From Trichostrongylus colubriformis (lineage: Eukaryota; Nematoda; Chromadorea; Rhabditida; Trichostrongylidae), in assembly GCA_963978905.1 (NCBI GenBank), contig OZ022256.1, forward strand, positions 24,949,426-25,013,425: a DNA stretch of 64,000 nt, in the 5' to 3' direction. This document shows positions 10,990 through 22,940 of this stretch, piece after piece. Within the stretch, counting starts at the first letter, position 1. Each line of letters starts with the position of its first letter. The position numbers were made by a program, and so were the translations under genes. The notes beneath the pieces were generated by a model. The model searched no databases and was not told where the DNA came from. It worked only from the letters and a program-made list of their open reading frames with translations.

Positions 10990-12174
10990 GATCTGAGGTC
11001 GATGAAGTTTTTAATTATGTTTTCAGCTCAGTTTCATGCGCACTTTGCGGATCTTCCTCCTCCTAGCCTTCTTCAAGTGAAGTTGCCCGTGAGGTTGTCG
11101 TGAGTGTAAAGTCTCGGACGATGCTGTTTACCTCCAGCATCCAATACGCTCAAACATGTATTTTGCACTGGATTTCCTGTGCGGTTTCGATTCCAAAAAT
11201 CCTGATCTTCATGGTCACTGTTCCATGACTAGGTAGCTAAAGCTGTTCTGCCAGTCTGGCATCAATGAAGCTGCGATCTGCTCCAGTATATAGTGGAACT
11301 TGAGGCGTGACTAGCTTCTATGTTTGGATGGAGTTTTTGTATTGAACCAGTGGAAGGAATATCTTCTCCCTTCTTGGGTTTGGTTGGACGAGTTTTCCAC
11401 CCTCATAATCGTGAGATTAAGGAGATGGTCGCTTTTGGAGCTTGTATTGGCCTCTGTTTCACCTCCTTTTCCCCCTTTGGAGTAGGAGGGCGAAAGGGCG
11501 GAATGGAAGCAGCAGATTCAAAGCATGTAGAGGTATGGCGCTTTTCTTCTATACTGCATGCATTCTTTACAATTGCTTCAGCACTATTATGTGTCCTGGA
11601 TCCGCAACCAATACCGTGGATGACATTGTTCAAATACTCAAGACGTGCCTTCTGACTAGTAATTACAGTGCATCCTGTGGATCGGTGATCCTTTCTATTT
11701 CTAAAAACAGAAAGGAGCACGATTTTCTGAAAGAATTTGGTGAGTTTCTTTATTGTAGTTTTTGGTAACTGTGAGGTTTCAGATCTTGCGGGTATTCGCC
11801 GCTAAATCTCCTTCCCGTTTTATAATGTTGCCAATAGACGTCAAAAGTTTAAATGAGGCCAGTTTTAGTTTTATGCCGATGACACCCTCTCTTGACTGTT
11901 CTCCTCCAAATAGCTTCGGTGAACTTTGATATGATCTTTGATAGAAGCCATGGGTTCGAGGGCTTGTCTTTCCCCCACAAGCTGGGCTATTATAGCTGAC
12001 AACTGGTCATCGGGCTTGCGCCAGCGATCCTTCTCCAGCGTAATCTCTGCCCTCTGCTTCAGTTGAGGATCTAAAATGTTAATTATGTTTCGGGCAATTC
12101 CATACCTTTGATCAAGGTGAGCTACTACTACTGATATACCATTTCCACTTTGAACTGGACCCTTTCCAAAGCAA
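10990..12174 (-). pseudogene. BEL/Pao gag C-terminal part, zinc-knuckle region and aspartic protease
   Basis: Minus strand. 12,114-11,868 reads an uninterrupted gag segment (HLDQRYGIARNII onward). 11,720-11,500 reads the Pao-type cysteine region, with DHRSTGC, CGSRTHNSAEA and KNACS followed by KRHTSTCF; several zinc-binding residues are lost. About 11,310-11,150 reads the protease with YTGADRSFIDARLAEQL, in which the active-site DTGAD appears as YTGAD, so the catalytic Asp is gone. Stops and frameshifts separate the blocks. Gene order gag-protease-RT-RNase H is normal for BEL/Pao. Confidence 0.75.
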
Positions 12175-12176
12175 TA

Positions 12177-13153
12177 TTGACGTTTTTCAAATCACCAGGG
12201 ACGATTTTTAAACCACGTTAACTTTTTTCAGACCACCCGTGACATTTTTCGAATCAAAATGGATGTTTTTCAATTCAAGTCGGACAACTTCCCATGAGCA
12301 TTTCTGATGTTCTGATGAGAAGCGTATAATACAAAAAACATATGTCAAATGGCAGTACCCGTCGATAAATAGCCGCTTTTCAAAAAGAATTACCGCGTCA
12401 AGCGCGCGAAATACTAACACGGCGGCTTGACTTTCGTAATCCCTTCAGTTGTGACGAAACTGCGTACTGTTCAGTCTACTTCACGAGCATCCATGAGCAG
12501 CAAGAAGGCTCAATTTCTGGTTAGCGGCGACGTTACAAGCGGACGACCTTGGCGCTAAAGGAAATTCTCGTCAAGCTTGTACAAGTGGACAGAAGATCAA
12601 TCCATGAAGCCGATGTCGCTGGTGTTAACGAGAGTACGGCAAGGAATATCATCAGTGCATACAGGAAGGAAGGTTCCATTGTCCAGCATAGCTGTGGAGG
12701 AAACAGAAGATCCAAGCTGACCGCGGAAGTGCTGCAGCGCATTGAAGAGATCGTGGAGCAACATCCTGAAGATAATACCTTAAGATTCAGGGAGTGAATA
12801 TCGAGTTGGCTGTTCCTTCTATTTTCAACGCCCTAAGAAAGTTGAAGATTAATTTGAAGAAATGCCACTATGAATTGGACCGAGTCAACATGATGAACAT
12901 GACGGCTGCTGCGGCAGGGCAACCCTTCAGTAACTGAACGTGTTTTAATAATCTGTTTACAATTTTTGTGAAAAATTGTATTTGTTTTCGTCATATTGCA
13001 TTAAGAATACACTTGAAGTTCAAAAAGAAACTAAAACAAACAAAAAAATCAAAAAACAACAAAAGAAAAAACGTCCATGTTGATGTGAAAGACGTCTTTT
13101 TTTTCATTTGGAAAACGTCCAACAATGTCCCAGGTGGTTTAAAAAACGTCTGA
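12177..13153 (+). mobile_element. Tc1/mariner-superfamily element inserted into BEL/Pao gag
   Basis: 977 bp flanked by TA (12,175-12,176 and 13,154-13,155). The ends are inverted (TTGACGTTTTT versus AAAACGTCTGA) and each contains several roughly 21-bp subterminal units built on GACGTTTTTNAAACCACC. On the minus strand the gag frame of the host element is open up to the TA on one side and continues in the same frame on the other side if one TA is kept, which pins the insertion site. Internal coding is a partial transposase. Confidence 0.85.
12549..12940 (+). pseudogene. Tc1-like transposase N-terminal (helix-turn-helix) fragment
   Basis: The frame to 12,797 carries two-helix DNA-binding sequence: AGVNESTARNIISAYRKEG, then RRSKLTAEVLQRIEEIVEQH, typical of the bipartite HTH of Tc1/IS630-type transposases. 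A frameshift near 12,787 moves the second HTH (IELAVPSIFNALRKLKINLK and ELDRVN) to another frame. The catalytic DDE domain is absent. A non-autonomous, decaying copy. Confidence 0.8.
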
Positions 13154-13420
13154 TAGCGAGCAATGGATTCACGAGCTTCGACTTTCAAGGGCCTCAGATA
13201 GTTGACCTTCTGGAGGTCTGAAAGCCGAAGTGAATGAAGAGTCGAATCAAAACACTCCCAAAAGTTACCCCGCTCCCAACTTTTCCCGTCCAACTCGTGT
13301 AGTGGCATTTTGGGGAGCTCAATTCGAGTTGGCAGTCCATTCGACTGTTATGTAATTTGTGAGGATCTACTAGATGCTAAAGTGTCCTTCTTACTCTGAA
13401 GTTTCACAAGCGAATTTGTA
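13154..13420 (-). pseudogene. BEL/Pao gag, N-terminal part
   Basis: Minus-strand frame around LPKMPLHELDGKSWERGNFW and SLRLSDLQKVNYLRPLKVEA resembles the DUF1759 region of BEL/Pao gag (P-x-FxG-xxxxxxxFW ... L-x-x-L-Q-K-x-x-Y-L). It continues across the inserted Tc1-like element into 12,174-11,868. Upstream sequence to about 13,700 reads poorly and I could not find a 5' LTR. Confidence 0.75.
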
Positions 13421-13944
13421 GTCTCGGAAACGGTATCTTCAGCTCTACTTAGGTACTCCGATATTTTTAATACTTTTTGCGTCAAACGCTCTTGGAGACC
13501 ACCTACCGCGTCAGTGTATGCAGAAAAAAAGCGTTCTCGAATGTGCCATAAAGTGCTCTGATCTTTACTTCAGCTGTCCCAATTCACTCCAAGACTTACC
13601 TGCATTCTCACTGATCCTCTATGCTCACATTATCACATAATCCAGCGTATTTCGCCAAATTCTTTGCCAATGTATTGGAATGCCTGGAGTACCGCTTTTT
13701 TAACTTTCAGTGACGAGCCATTATTCAACCTAGGCCTTCAGAGGCGACTCTGTCGGATGTTGATAACCAATTGGCAACTCTTTCGGAATCCCACTTGTTC
13801 TCTTGAGTGCTTTTTCAGATCAGGGGCTTCCTTGATTTTTGCACTGTCGACTCTGATGACTGCCGAACGGTCGATGCTCCACTTGTAGATGGTACATTGC
13901 ACGGATGAGCTGTTTATTTATATTCAGGAGGGCTGAAGTATAGG

Positions 13945-14606
13945 CCTATATCTTGCAAGGAAGGCCCATCAGGTCATGGTGAGCTTTTTCAAAAAGGTTT
14001 TCTGCATTTTATAGGGTCACATACATGAAGCGAAAAACCAGTCTCTACGGCTATGTGGTTTTGGGGGGCCGAGGAAGTGAGTGACAAAAGTTGCTTAGAA
14101 AGAAGCAATTTTGACCAGTTTGCTGCAATGCTTTCCAGCTGCGGCGCTCAGTATATGCAAATCAGAAGACTGCCTTCAAACCTACGCCCGCCAAAACTAT
14201 TGCGAGTTCGACCCCCTGAGCATGAATATCGCAAGTACTTTGCGGGAAAACGCCCGCAAGGTAATTCCCTGTTATGAGCGGTCCAAACGGTCCTTATGGC
14301 AGGTCCAAATAAATTATTCGCTTAGTACGCAAGAGTACTGAAGAAAGCGGTTCCCTGGTGGGATAAAAACCGATTTTGCCACATTCTGCACGTATGGTCA
14401 TACATGAGCACAAATGGATGAAAACTAGAAAAATGCGGAAATTTGTCCTCAGGGGGGTCGAGCCATCAACTATTTTCTGGGCCCTCTCAAACCATTTAGT
14501 CAAATTTAAGACCGGTTTTTTGCTTCATGTATGTGACCCTATAAAATACAAAAACCATTTTGAAAAAGCTCACCATGACCTGATGGGCCTTCCTTGTTGG
14601 ATATTG
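13945..14606. repeat. Foldback element with long imperfect inverted arms
   Basis: The segment at 13,960-14,045 (AAGGAAGGCCCATCAGGTCA, then CATTTTATAGGGTCACATAC) recurs inverted at 14,505-14,600. Similarity continues inward with gaps, for instance around GTTCGACCCCCTGAG. About 660 bp in all. No coding region and no clear target duplication. Confidence 0.8.
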
Positions 14607-14760
14607 ATATCGTGTCATATCGGTAGTTCTCTTCGCTTGGTTTGATACCAGTATTATGCCACCTGCTTTCCCTTGTTGTGCTCGCATGATCATGAAGAAT
14701 GACAAGACTACCATACTCGAAGTTGACCTGAGTTGGCAAGCTTCATATAAACTTTTTATA

Positions 14761-16137
14761 TTGGGTTGAGGAATAAGTCTCCGCGGTTTTTTAAAACCCC
14801 GTTTTTCACATTGTCCCCTTCATTTTTCGACAAAGCTCATATATGTTTTCGATAAAGAGTTTTTTGCTCTACAAAATGCTACTATCTGTTTTTCGATTCC
14901 TTAGACTACCTAATATTTATGAGGTGTGGAAATGAAATAAGCTGAAAACAAAAATTAGCACTCTCGACACTTCATCTTCCTAGTCTACCATCGAGTTCAA
15001 AAAAGGCATGTGTATATGTTTTTGATAAAGCTTTTTCAGCTCTACAGAATGGTACAACTTTTTGTTTGAATCGCTCAACTTTTTGCTGTTTTTAAGGCTC
15101 ACAAAGGCAGTACTCACAAAAGTGTGCACTTTCGTTATCTTCTCTTGCTCGCCCACCTTCGAGATCGAAGAGAATTTCTAGGTATGCGTTTGATAGACCT
15201 CTTTCTGTTCTACAAGATAGTGTCACTTTTCTTTTGAATCTTTTCATATTTTAGCATGTAGGAATAAGTTTCCATCTGTTCTTCAATTCAAAATTGCGTG
15301 ATGAAAATGAATTTTTGGCAGAGTAATTTAAATCTTTTGATAGAGCTCTTTTTGCTCTACAAGATAGTATTTACGGTTTTTGTTGGAATTGATTTTTGCC
15401 ATTTCTTAGACCATTCAAAAGTCGACAAAATCGAGCATTTTCGACACCATGTGTTGAGAATGCTCGATTTTGTCGACCTTTGAATGATCTAAAAAATGGC
15501 GAAAATTGTTTCGAACGAAAACCGTAATTACTATCTTGTAGAGCGAAAAGAGCTCTATCAAATGGTATGAGTCGCTCTGCCAAAAAATTCATTTTCATCA
15601 CGCAATTTTGAATTGAAGAACAGATGGAAACTTATTCCTACATGCTAAAATATGGAAAGATTCAAAAGAAAAGTGACACTATCTTGTAGAACAGAAAGAG
15701 GTCTATCAAACGCATAGCTGGAAATTCTCTTCGATCTCGAAGGTGGGCGAGCAAGAGAAGATAACGAAAGTGCACACTTTTCTGAGTACTGCCTTTGTGA
15801 GCCTTAAAAACAGCAAAAAGTTGAGCGATTCAAACAAAAAGTTGTACCATTCTGTAGAGCTGAAAAAGCTTCATCAAAAACATATACGCATGCATTTTTT
15901 GATCTCGATGGTAGACTAGGAAGATGAAGTGTCGAGAGTGCCAATTTTTGCCTTCAGCTTATTTCATTTCCAAACCTTATAAATATTAGTTAGTCTAAGG
16001 AAGCGGAAAACAAATAGTAGCTCTTTGTAGAGCAAGAAAAGCTCTATCGAAAACGTATATAGGCTTTGTCGAAAGATGAAAGCAACAATGTGAAAAACGG
16101 GGTTAAAAAAAAAGCGGGAACTTATTCCTCAACCCAA
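14761..16137. mobile_element. 1.38-kb near-perfect palindromic element with TA target duplication
   Basis: Starts TTGGGTTGAGGAATAAGT and ends with its inverted copy, with TA on both sides (14,759-14,760 and 16,138-16,139). The arms pair along almost the whole length, turning around near 15,450, where AATGCTCGATTTTGTCGAC appears in both directions. Each arm contains about four diverged tandem units (150-175 bp) built on a GATAGAGCTCTTTTTGCTCT / CTACAAGATAGT core. No transposase. TIR and TA suggest a Tc1/mariner-type non-autonomous element. A transcript would fold into a very long hairpin. Confidence 0.9.
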
Positions 16138-16139
16138 TA

Positions 16140-17053
16140 TAATACAAGAAACAGTGACGCACTTTCTACACAAAGCAACAACTGGATATGCCTTTCACAA
16201 TGATCTATGCTCTGCTTCACGTCCGTGACAGTTGGCTACGACCGTAACTCATTAACGCTGCCATAAAATAAGAGTCATTTCGCGTCACGCTATTGTGGCG
16301 AAGTTTCTATGAATTATTCAAAGTTGGCCAGAACTTTCAGCTCCTCTACGTCCATTGTAAAGCCGAAGAACCTCGGAACTTGTCAGACAGAAGCATAATC
16401 ACCTTCGAGAACCTCATCCGATAAACCTATTTGCAAAAAGTGTGAAATACAATTTGTGATGACCTCTGTATGGTGAAAAGACGGCTTACATCCTTCCACA
16501 TACCCATGAAGCACTTCTGAGCCTCATGTATCTTTGAAATGGTCATGGCTATCCCAATACTGTTAGCAAAGCCGGCAGGACACTCCTCACTCACTGTTTT
16601 GAAAGTGAAGTGACCTCTCGCTTGGAGTTTTGGAATAATTCATCAGAATGTGAACGTGAGTGAGAAGTGGAGCAAGTTGCTATCCGAAATTCTTTCTGGA
16701 GAAGAAAATGAGATTTTCTACGCACACCTTTTTTGGTATTACAAACAGGCGAGGAACAAACGAGGTCAGAGTGCCTGAGAGGAAAGGGGAGAGACTTGTT
16801 GCGGAATGTCTATGACACAATGTAAGCTTCGCGATTACATCTTTATTTTCATTACTGCAGTATCCGTGGCGACAACTCTATAGTCGCTCAGATCCATAAC
16901 GTTATGAGTTAGAACGAAATTGGCACGTAGCTGTTGCATACGGAATCACATCATTGCTGAATCATTAGCGGGGGACAACCGTCTCAGTGGCAAAAGGGCA
17001 AAGAGAGGTGGGTAATGTGAGCAAAACAATATAACCGTGATATACCCTATTGA
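16140..17053. other. Intergenic stretch, no gene recognised
   Basis: No open frame with recognisable similarity and no repeat shared with the rest of the window. It is downstream of the membrane-protein gene on the minus strand and may hold its 3' untranslated region. Confidence 0.4.
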
Positions 17054-17901
17054 TTAGATCAGATAATAAGGTGGAGGTGGAGGTTCCTGTATGACCTCCT
17101 CATAGGACGGAGGTTTAGAGCGGCACCTGTAATGTACTAACATACGGTATTTTTGGTGATATTTGATCTGTAGCAAACTAACCTGCCAAATGCGAAGTAA
17201 ATAAACAATGCAATAAACACGACGACTAAGTAGACAACCACTTGGCCGAAGAATGGAGGCAGTAGCGGTTCTGGCATGGCTAGAAGAATTTCGCGATCAC
17301 ACTCTTCAGCCCAGTAGCCTGAAAATGTCATTACACACAATGAGTATGAACATCGCTTCTGTTTTTGCTCTCACCTGGCAGGCAAAATTCGCAAAATGGA
17401 GGGGCAAAGTGATTATAGCATTGGCATATCCGGCTTGCAGGGTCCACGACTCCATGTACACAGATTGGCCAGTCGCATGCGGCCCCAGAGTAGTGAGGGC
17501 CGCAACGGTGCTCTGCAACCTCAACAATACCCTTTATGGAACTGGCCGAATATTTTGTAAAGCAAACGAGCGGGCGAACTTTGGAAGAATTAATGTCCAT
17601 TCTAAATGTGTTACTCTAGTGCTGTACTATTTGAGAATTCAAACAGGAAATGAATGTTGTTGTCTTTTCAAATTATGGAGAAAATGGTAATATGACATGA
17701 ATTATAACGTAGCAGCCATAGTTTGGGAGGACTAACTTTTGCTTCAAAAGTGCTGCTATAGCGCTCTTGTAAGTTTAGACACGAATGAGTACTTGCCTGT
17801 TTATATAATATGTAGGCAGAATGATAATATGACATAAATTATCACGTACCAGTCATAGTCACATTGAACAGGGCAATCCTCGATGTTCACTGGGAAATAC
17901 C
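17054..17901 (-). CDS. Single-pass membrane protein with EGF-like domain and PPPPPY tail (3' exons; 5' end not found)
   Basis: Four minus-strand exons join in frame with GT-AG introns: 17,850-17,901; 17,375-17,541; 17,183-17,318; 17,054-17,126 ending in TAA. The last two introns are 56 bp. The product has a Cys-rich extracellular part (EDCPVQCDYDC, then GPHYSGAACDWPICVHGV and CQCYNHFAPPFCEFCLPGYW), an EGF-like pattern, then a proline-rich linker, one membrane helix (VVVYLVVVFIALFIYFAF) and a short cytoplasmic tail ending EEVIQEPPPPPYYLI. The tail offers a PPxY motif for WW domains and a YxxI-type motif at the very end. The first listed exon begins in mid-codon, so more exons lie upstream; I could not place them. 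The acceptor before 17,541 (CGGCCAG) is weak, though only that junction keeps the frame. I do not recognise an ortholog. An inverted pseudogene copy is at 55,740-56,300. Confidence 0.75.
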
Positions 17902-19415
17902 CTGAATATACAACCACAACTGACAAAAAAACTTCATTGTGATAACAAGACAGCGCTTTTTAACTCGAGAGTAGATGCAAAAACTTATCAACAATGAGAT
18001 GCTGAGTGAAAGTTTAGGTTAGCAAATTACTCAAGTAATTAAGTGTAAATCAAGTTAGGCGGACGGCGCTAATCGGAGCTGTAAGACATACGGACTGGAG
18101 CAAAATGGATTCAATCTAGCGAAATGTTTTCGTGGGAATTAATCATTGAATCTAGACACTTTTTACCCTAGAGTTAATAGAATTGCTTTGGTGATACACC
18201 TCCAGAAGTAGCTACGAAATTGCATTAATCAGAGATATTGTCTTTCAGCAGTTCACTTCTGAGGTAAATGCGGAACAGGATTAGTGAACTGAGGAATGGA
18301 ACAGCAGACCGAGCTGAATAAACGTGCTGGCACACTATTTAGACATTTTCTGAAAAAAACTAATTCTTCATGGCGAGGTTCTTGCTATTTGTAAAGCATT
18401 CACTGAATAGCATCCTGTTTCAAGCACATGTTTTTACAAAGTGAGGAGCAACACTATACTCGCAGCCTCTTGCGAATGAGCTATTTCACTCCTAGCCTAG
18501 TGTTTTCAGGTCTAGTGTTTCCCCCTTATAGCAGAAGTACTGGAAGAAAGGTGGAGAGGGTGGTTTCAGAATGACCGGATTTTGACTCATCCTGTCGTCA
18601 TCCACTGCCAAAGAGACCTCGGAATAAAAGAACATATCAATAGTGAAGTACAGAGTGAAATTCTGACAGTAAAAGTAATTTTTGATACATTTCCGACATG
18701 TCAGTCGTGTACTCCGGTACGCAAATCACAAGATCATATCAACATCAACCACTATCCAACCACTCCTGGGTTTCAAGACATCGGAAGGAGGAATTTCGAC
18801 CGATTGTAGAATATGGAAGTAGAGGCGTTAAGTTGCAACAGCAAACACATGATCGGATGAAACGGTTAAAAAACGAGAATCGGGCCCCCTTATCGATTTC
18901 CCTATCGCTCCCTCTACATCGCCAGTTACTGAGGGGTGGACTTGGACGGCGTGAGTTCACGCCAGCCAATCGCGATCCTTGCCCCACCCTCACAACAGTC
19001 CGCCTAGAGGAAACGTGAAACGCAGCGACCTGAGATTGTGAGAATGACTCCAAAGGCAAGGCTATTCTATGAGAGTTCCACCACAAACACATACTCTATG
19101 GACGAAAGGGAACTCTCCCCGTCGACATGATTTTACCTTTGGTTTGGTTTCGATTCATGGACAATCGTTTCATGTTCTCTGAATGTCATCATCTTAGGTG
19201 TTTATTGAGACTCCGAAGTACTATAAATCAATATTTCTCCTATTTTGAATGCTTTATTTTTTTTTTGTTATTCATGTGCTGTTTTGCTATGATCGAAGGT
19301 ATCGTAGAAAAAAGCGTGTCCACTCGGACGATGACCCCTTTCTACAGGTTTTTATATAGTAATAGTAATCCCTACCATATATTTCTACTATCCCTACTAT
19401 ATAAACGGGGATTAA
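17902..19415. other. Stretch upstream of the membrane-protein gene
   Basis: Probably contains the missing 5' exons and promoter, but no splice-compatible exon could be defined by eye. Open frames at 18,582-19,092 show no family similarity. No trans-spliced leader acceptor could be assigned. Confidence 0.3.
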
Positions 19416-19417
19416 AG

Positions 19418-19660
19418 ATCAAGGTCAGCCATGAGTTCCTGAAAGTCATCAAAGAGGCCTGGGCCTAGTGGGCGGGGGCACTCCGAATGGCGAACCGTAC
19501 AACAAAAAATCGTGATGCGATTCCGACGCAGTCCCAAAACTAGGGAAATCGGTAGAACTGACCAATGTCCGAGTTATTTTGACACACATAAAATGAGAAA
19601 AATACCCGACCAAAATGGGTGAAGGGTGTAATCGGTCGGATGAACGCGCTGCAAAAACAG
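19418..19660 (+). repeat. Dispersed repeat R4, copy 1
   Basis: Shares GATCAAGGTCAGC, a GTGGGCGGGG block, CCGTACAACAAAAA and a GACATTG/CAGTCCCAAAACTAGG-type block with 19,911-20,150, about 493 bp further on. Non-coding. Confidence 0.8.
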
Positions 19661-19910
19661 CAATTCATCTTTGGAGTGTTCTGTAGACCGAGAGAAAAAG
19701 GGAAGTGATCAGTAGTAGATGGGGCTATGAAAGGAAGAGAACTTTCAGTCGTGTGCGGACCTTATACGGTAGTTAGCCGAGCTTGGACATTACATGAAAA
19801 AAAGCCTTGGAGATGGAATCATGTTCAGGAGGGGTAGGGCATGGGAAAATAAATAAAGAGCAATGGATCCAGCTAAGTTCCGCCCACCGCGAGCGGAGCG
19901 GGCAAAGATG

Positions 19911-20150
19911 GATCAAGGTCAGCTATGATACTGTAATAGTCATGAAGTAGGCGTGGGTAGGGTGGGCGGGGCGCACCCCGAATGCGCGGCCCGTACAACA
20001 AAAATTCATAACTCGGTTCCAGTGCGACATTGAAACTAGGAAAAATAAGGTAGTCATGACTTACGTCCAAACCATCGTAAACACACTTGAAGTGAGCAGA
20101 GACCCGCCCATAATGGGCGCAGCGTGCAAACATGAATGGTGTTCGCAGCA
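19911..20150 (+). repeat. Dispersed repeat R4, copy 2
   Basis: Direct, diverged repeat of 19,418-19,660 in the same orientation. From here to about 21,370 no gene is recognisable. Confidence 0.8.
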
Positions 20151-21372
20151 GGAATTGCAATTCGGTGCTAAAAGGACCGGGACAACGTAGGGTGGCCAGT
20201 AAGGGCTATGGCTATCTGAAGGAGACAATACTCCTTGAGAGGAGGAGATTTGCTTTGGTGGGCCGTTCAAGGCAGAAATTCTTTGTGTGGTCCCGGAAAG
20301 CTCTGAAGACGGATAAAAAAAGGAATGAAGGTGAAAGGCAAGTGCAGCTTACGGGGATTGGACCCGCTACGGTGCGGGCAGGGCCAGAATTGAAAGTGCG
20401 AATAACGGTGCGAGGTAGTATTGAGACTGGCAAAATCAACCATGTTATATGTATAATTATAATAATAATGTAGGAGGAGAAACCGCTCATTGAACCACAC
20501 CATAGGGAATATTTTCATAGATGTCAACATCAATTGGTATTTATCGAATTTCTGTTAGGTGCTGTGTAAAGAGCCAGTGGATGAGCAGTGCTGGAGGGAC
20601 ACAAACTCTATAGTGGCATCGATCGATATCATTCGAATTCATCCATTTTTATGTAGGCGTGAGGAGTGAACCATAGACCACGCTCCTGTACGTCGTGTAC
20701 GAGGGATACGAAATCGCCATTGATGTGATCTGTTAATGAGTGCTGAGTAAAGTTCATAGAAAAGAGCAATTCCGATCGACCCACTGACGCCCATGGTGTT
20801 ACGCGCATAGGCGATTGTGGCATATATGTAATATCGGCGCGGCCGCCCGCGGCGAGCGACGCGGCGATTACGAATTGTATTTTTCGCGTACGATTGCATA
20901 CGATCACTTTAAAGTGTCATGCATGAATTGATTACTTACTGTTTAGGATCATTATCATGTTATTATTATTGTTTCTTTCCCTTGCCATGTTACGATTGTC
21001 TTTTTGTGTAGGAGTCCATTTCGAAGAGTTTGTTTGAAGTATCCCTATGTTAATGTATGAAGTGTTTGAATCGTTGTGTTTGAAATACTTTTTACATTAT
21101 AGGTGCTATCGCACTGAGAGGGGCTTCCCACTATGGACGCTAGTGTTGCCTAAGCCTTAACGGGTTAGGGAACCCCTTCGTTCTTCTACCAAGGCTTAGG
21201 TAAAAATTACGATGCCAGCCTATTCCTTCTCGAGCGGAATGTGTTCGTACTGTGGAGTCCTTTGAAACCTGCTGCGGCAACTCGCGCCGGTGTTCGCGAC
21301 GTTGTGGCCTGTATTCGCATCCCTCACGCATCTCTTCTAATTGCAAAATCACCCAGTTGCTCGTTAAAGGAG

Positions 21373-21606
21373 ACGTCATTTGTTGTCTCGTAGGGTGTAT
21401 TTCATTCATAATGAAGTGAAGTAAGTGAAACCACAAACAGCAGCAATCAAGTGAAAAGTGATTGGCAAAATAAGCGAAAGGGTGAGAAAATATGTTTTGT
21501 GATAAAATATCCATTGAATTCACTCTTGACGTCTTAGCAATCGGCCTGTGTGCAAGCTAACGAACAGTGGGTGCTACGGTAGGTCTTACCGTGGGCCACA
21601 AAAGAC
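21373..21606 (+). repeat. Dispersed repeat R3, copy 2
   Basis: Carries the CATTTGTTGTCTCGTAGGGT start, AAGTGAAACCACAAACAG-type middle and GTAGGTCTTACCGTGGGCCA end of the R3 family. The minus-strand frame through it is not shared by other copies. Confidence 0.75.
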
Positions 21607-22050
21607 CCCTCCCAGTGTCTTCAAGAAATCCCAGTCAGAGTTTAACGGTTTCTTAGCTGTTGTTTCTTTCCACAACGTTTGAAAAAGCCATTGATCCCTC
21701 TTTGTAATATTAATGTGTGCAAGCCAGAGTTGAGTGCATGCTTGAGGTGGGAAGCTTTTGTTCTCACAGACGTCACCCTATCTCACAATGGTGTTTAGTG
21801 TTGACTGAGGCGAGAAGGTATACTTCCATTTTCTCAAGAATGTTAGCATGTTATTTGATACTGATCAATGGGATATGTACCGACGAAAATATACCTTTAG
21901 ATAGAGAAAGGGAGAGTTAGAGAGCTTTTCAAATGAATGAGAATAATACGTCTGAAGACAAGCTATCGTTGTGAAGCAAAAAGTGTGAGCATCATTGAGG
22001 CTCGGTTTTCTTTTGTGAATGGAAGTATGACGTAGCAGGGAACGCAATTG

Positions 22051-22083
22051 GGGGGGGGGGGGGGGGAGAGGGAGAGGGGGGGT
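22051..22083. repeat. Poly-G / purine tract
   Basis: A run of about 16 G, then GAGAGGGAGAGGGGGGG. Similar mononucleotide G or C runs occur near 24,110, 36,100, 39,042, 40,732 and 63,980. Lengths may be assembly-sensitive. Confidence 0.9.
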
Positions 22084-22940
22084 TTGGGTGCCCGTTATGA
22101 GCTTGCTATTAATGATAAGTTTATGCGTTATTCGAGCGGACAGCCACCCTTAGGAAGCATTCTTCTATAGGCCATGAGAGCTGCAGCCCCTTCCTATATT
22201 ACAGTACTGACATAACTTGCTTGGAATTTGGGACAGACTATGAGAAGCATGAAGAAAAATACTGAGAATCGATTTTTAATGTGAAAGTGGACATATAGCA
22301 CAGAAGTCCCATCAACCCGCTTCCATCCATCGCCAGCCATTTTATGCTTTAATTGTTAACTACCTCACTGGCGCATACCGGTCGTCTTTAATTGTTTATC
22401 GGTCGCCTTGTGAGTAGTTTGTTTTGGTTTGTCTTGCTTGTTCTAACCGATATAGACCCTAATCCTAATCCTAAGTTAGAGACCCATTCCACGAGGATTT
22501 TATGTGAATTATCAATAATTAAAATGGATCTAACAGGTAGCTTTACTAAATGGAAATTAAGTCGGTGAACATATCAAAATCACGATGTTTATCATTGCGC
22601 GGGTTGTGGAAAGAAAGAAAAGCAAGAGGGCACAGTTTGGAGCAGAAAACGCTGAAGCAAGTGGAGGAGAGACGCCGGCGCATACCGGTCGTGTTGCTTT
22701 GTAGGCGGCGCCTGATACTCTTAAAAGCTGTGATCGTAAGAGCCGTAGGGCTCTTTCGAATCCCTCACGCGTCAGGGTTGCAAGATACCTCCTTCTTAAC
22801 CCTACTTTTCGACCGCCTCCTTTTTTCCAGCGTCGAAGGTTCCACCATTTGTGAGGAGCTTGAGCTCACAACCACTAACAAGACTAACTGTGATTGTGAG
22901 CCCAAGCTCCGTACACGTGGTGAAGCCTTTGGCCACTAAA

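Noticed and set aside
17253..17690. 145-codon plus-strand frame
   Set aside because: Runs antisense through the exons and introns of the EGF-like membrane-protein gene, which has splice sites and domain structure on the minus strand.
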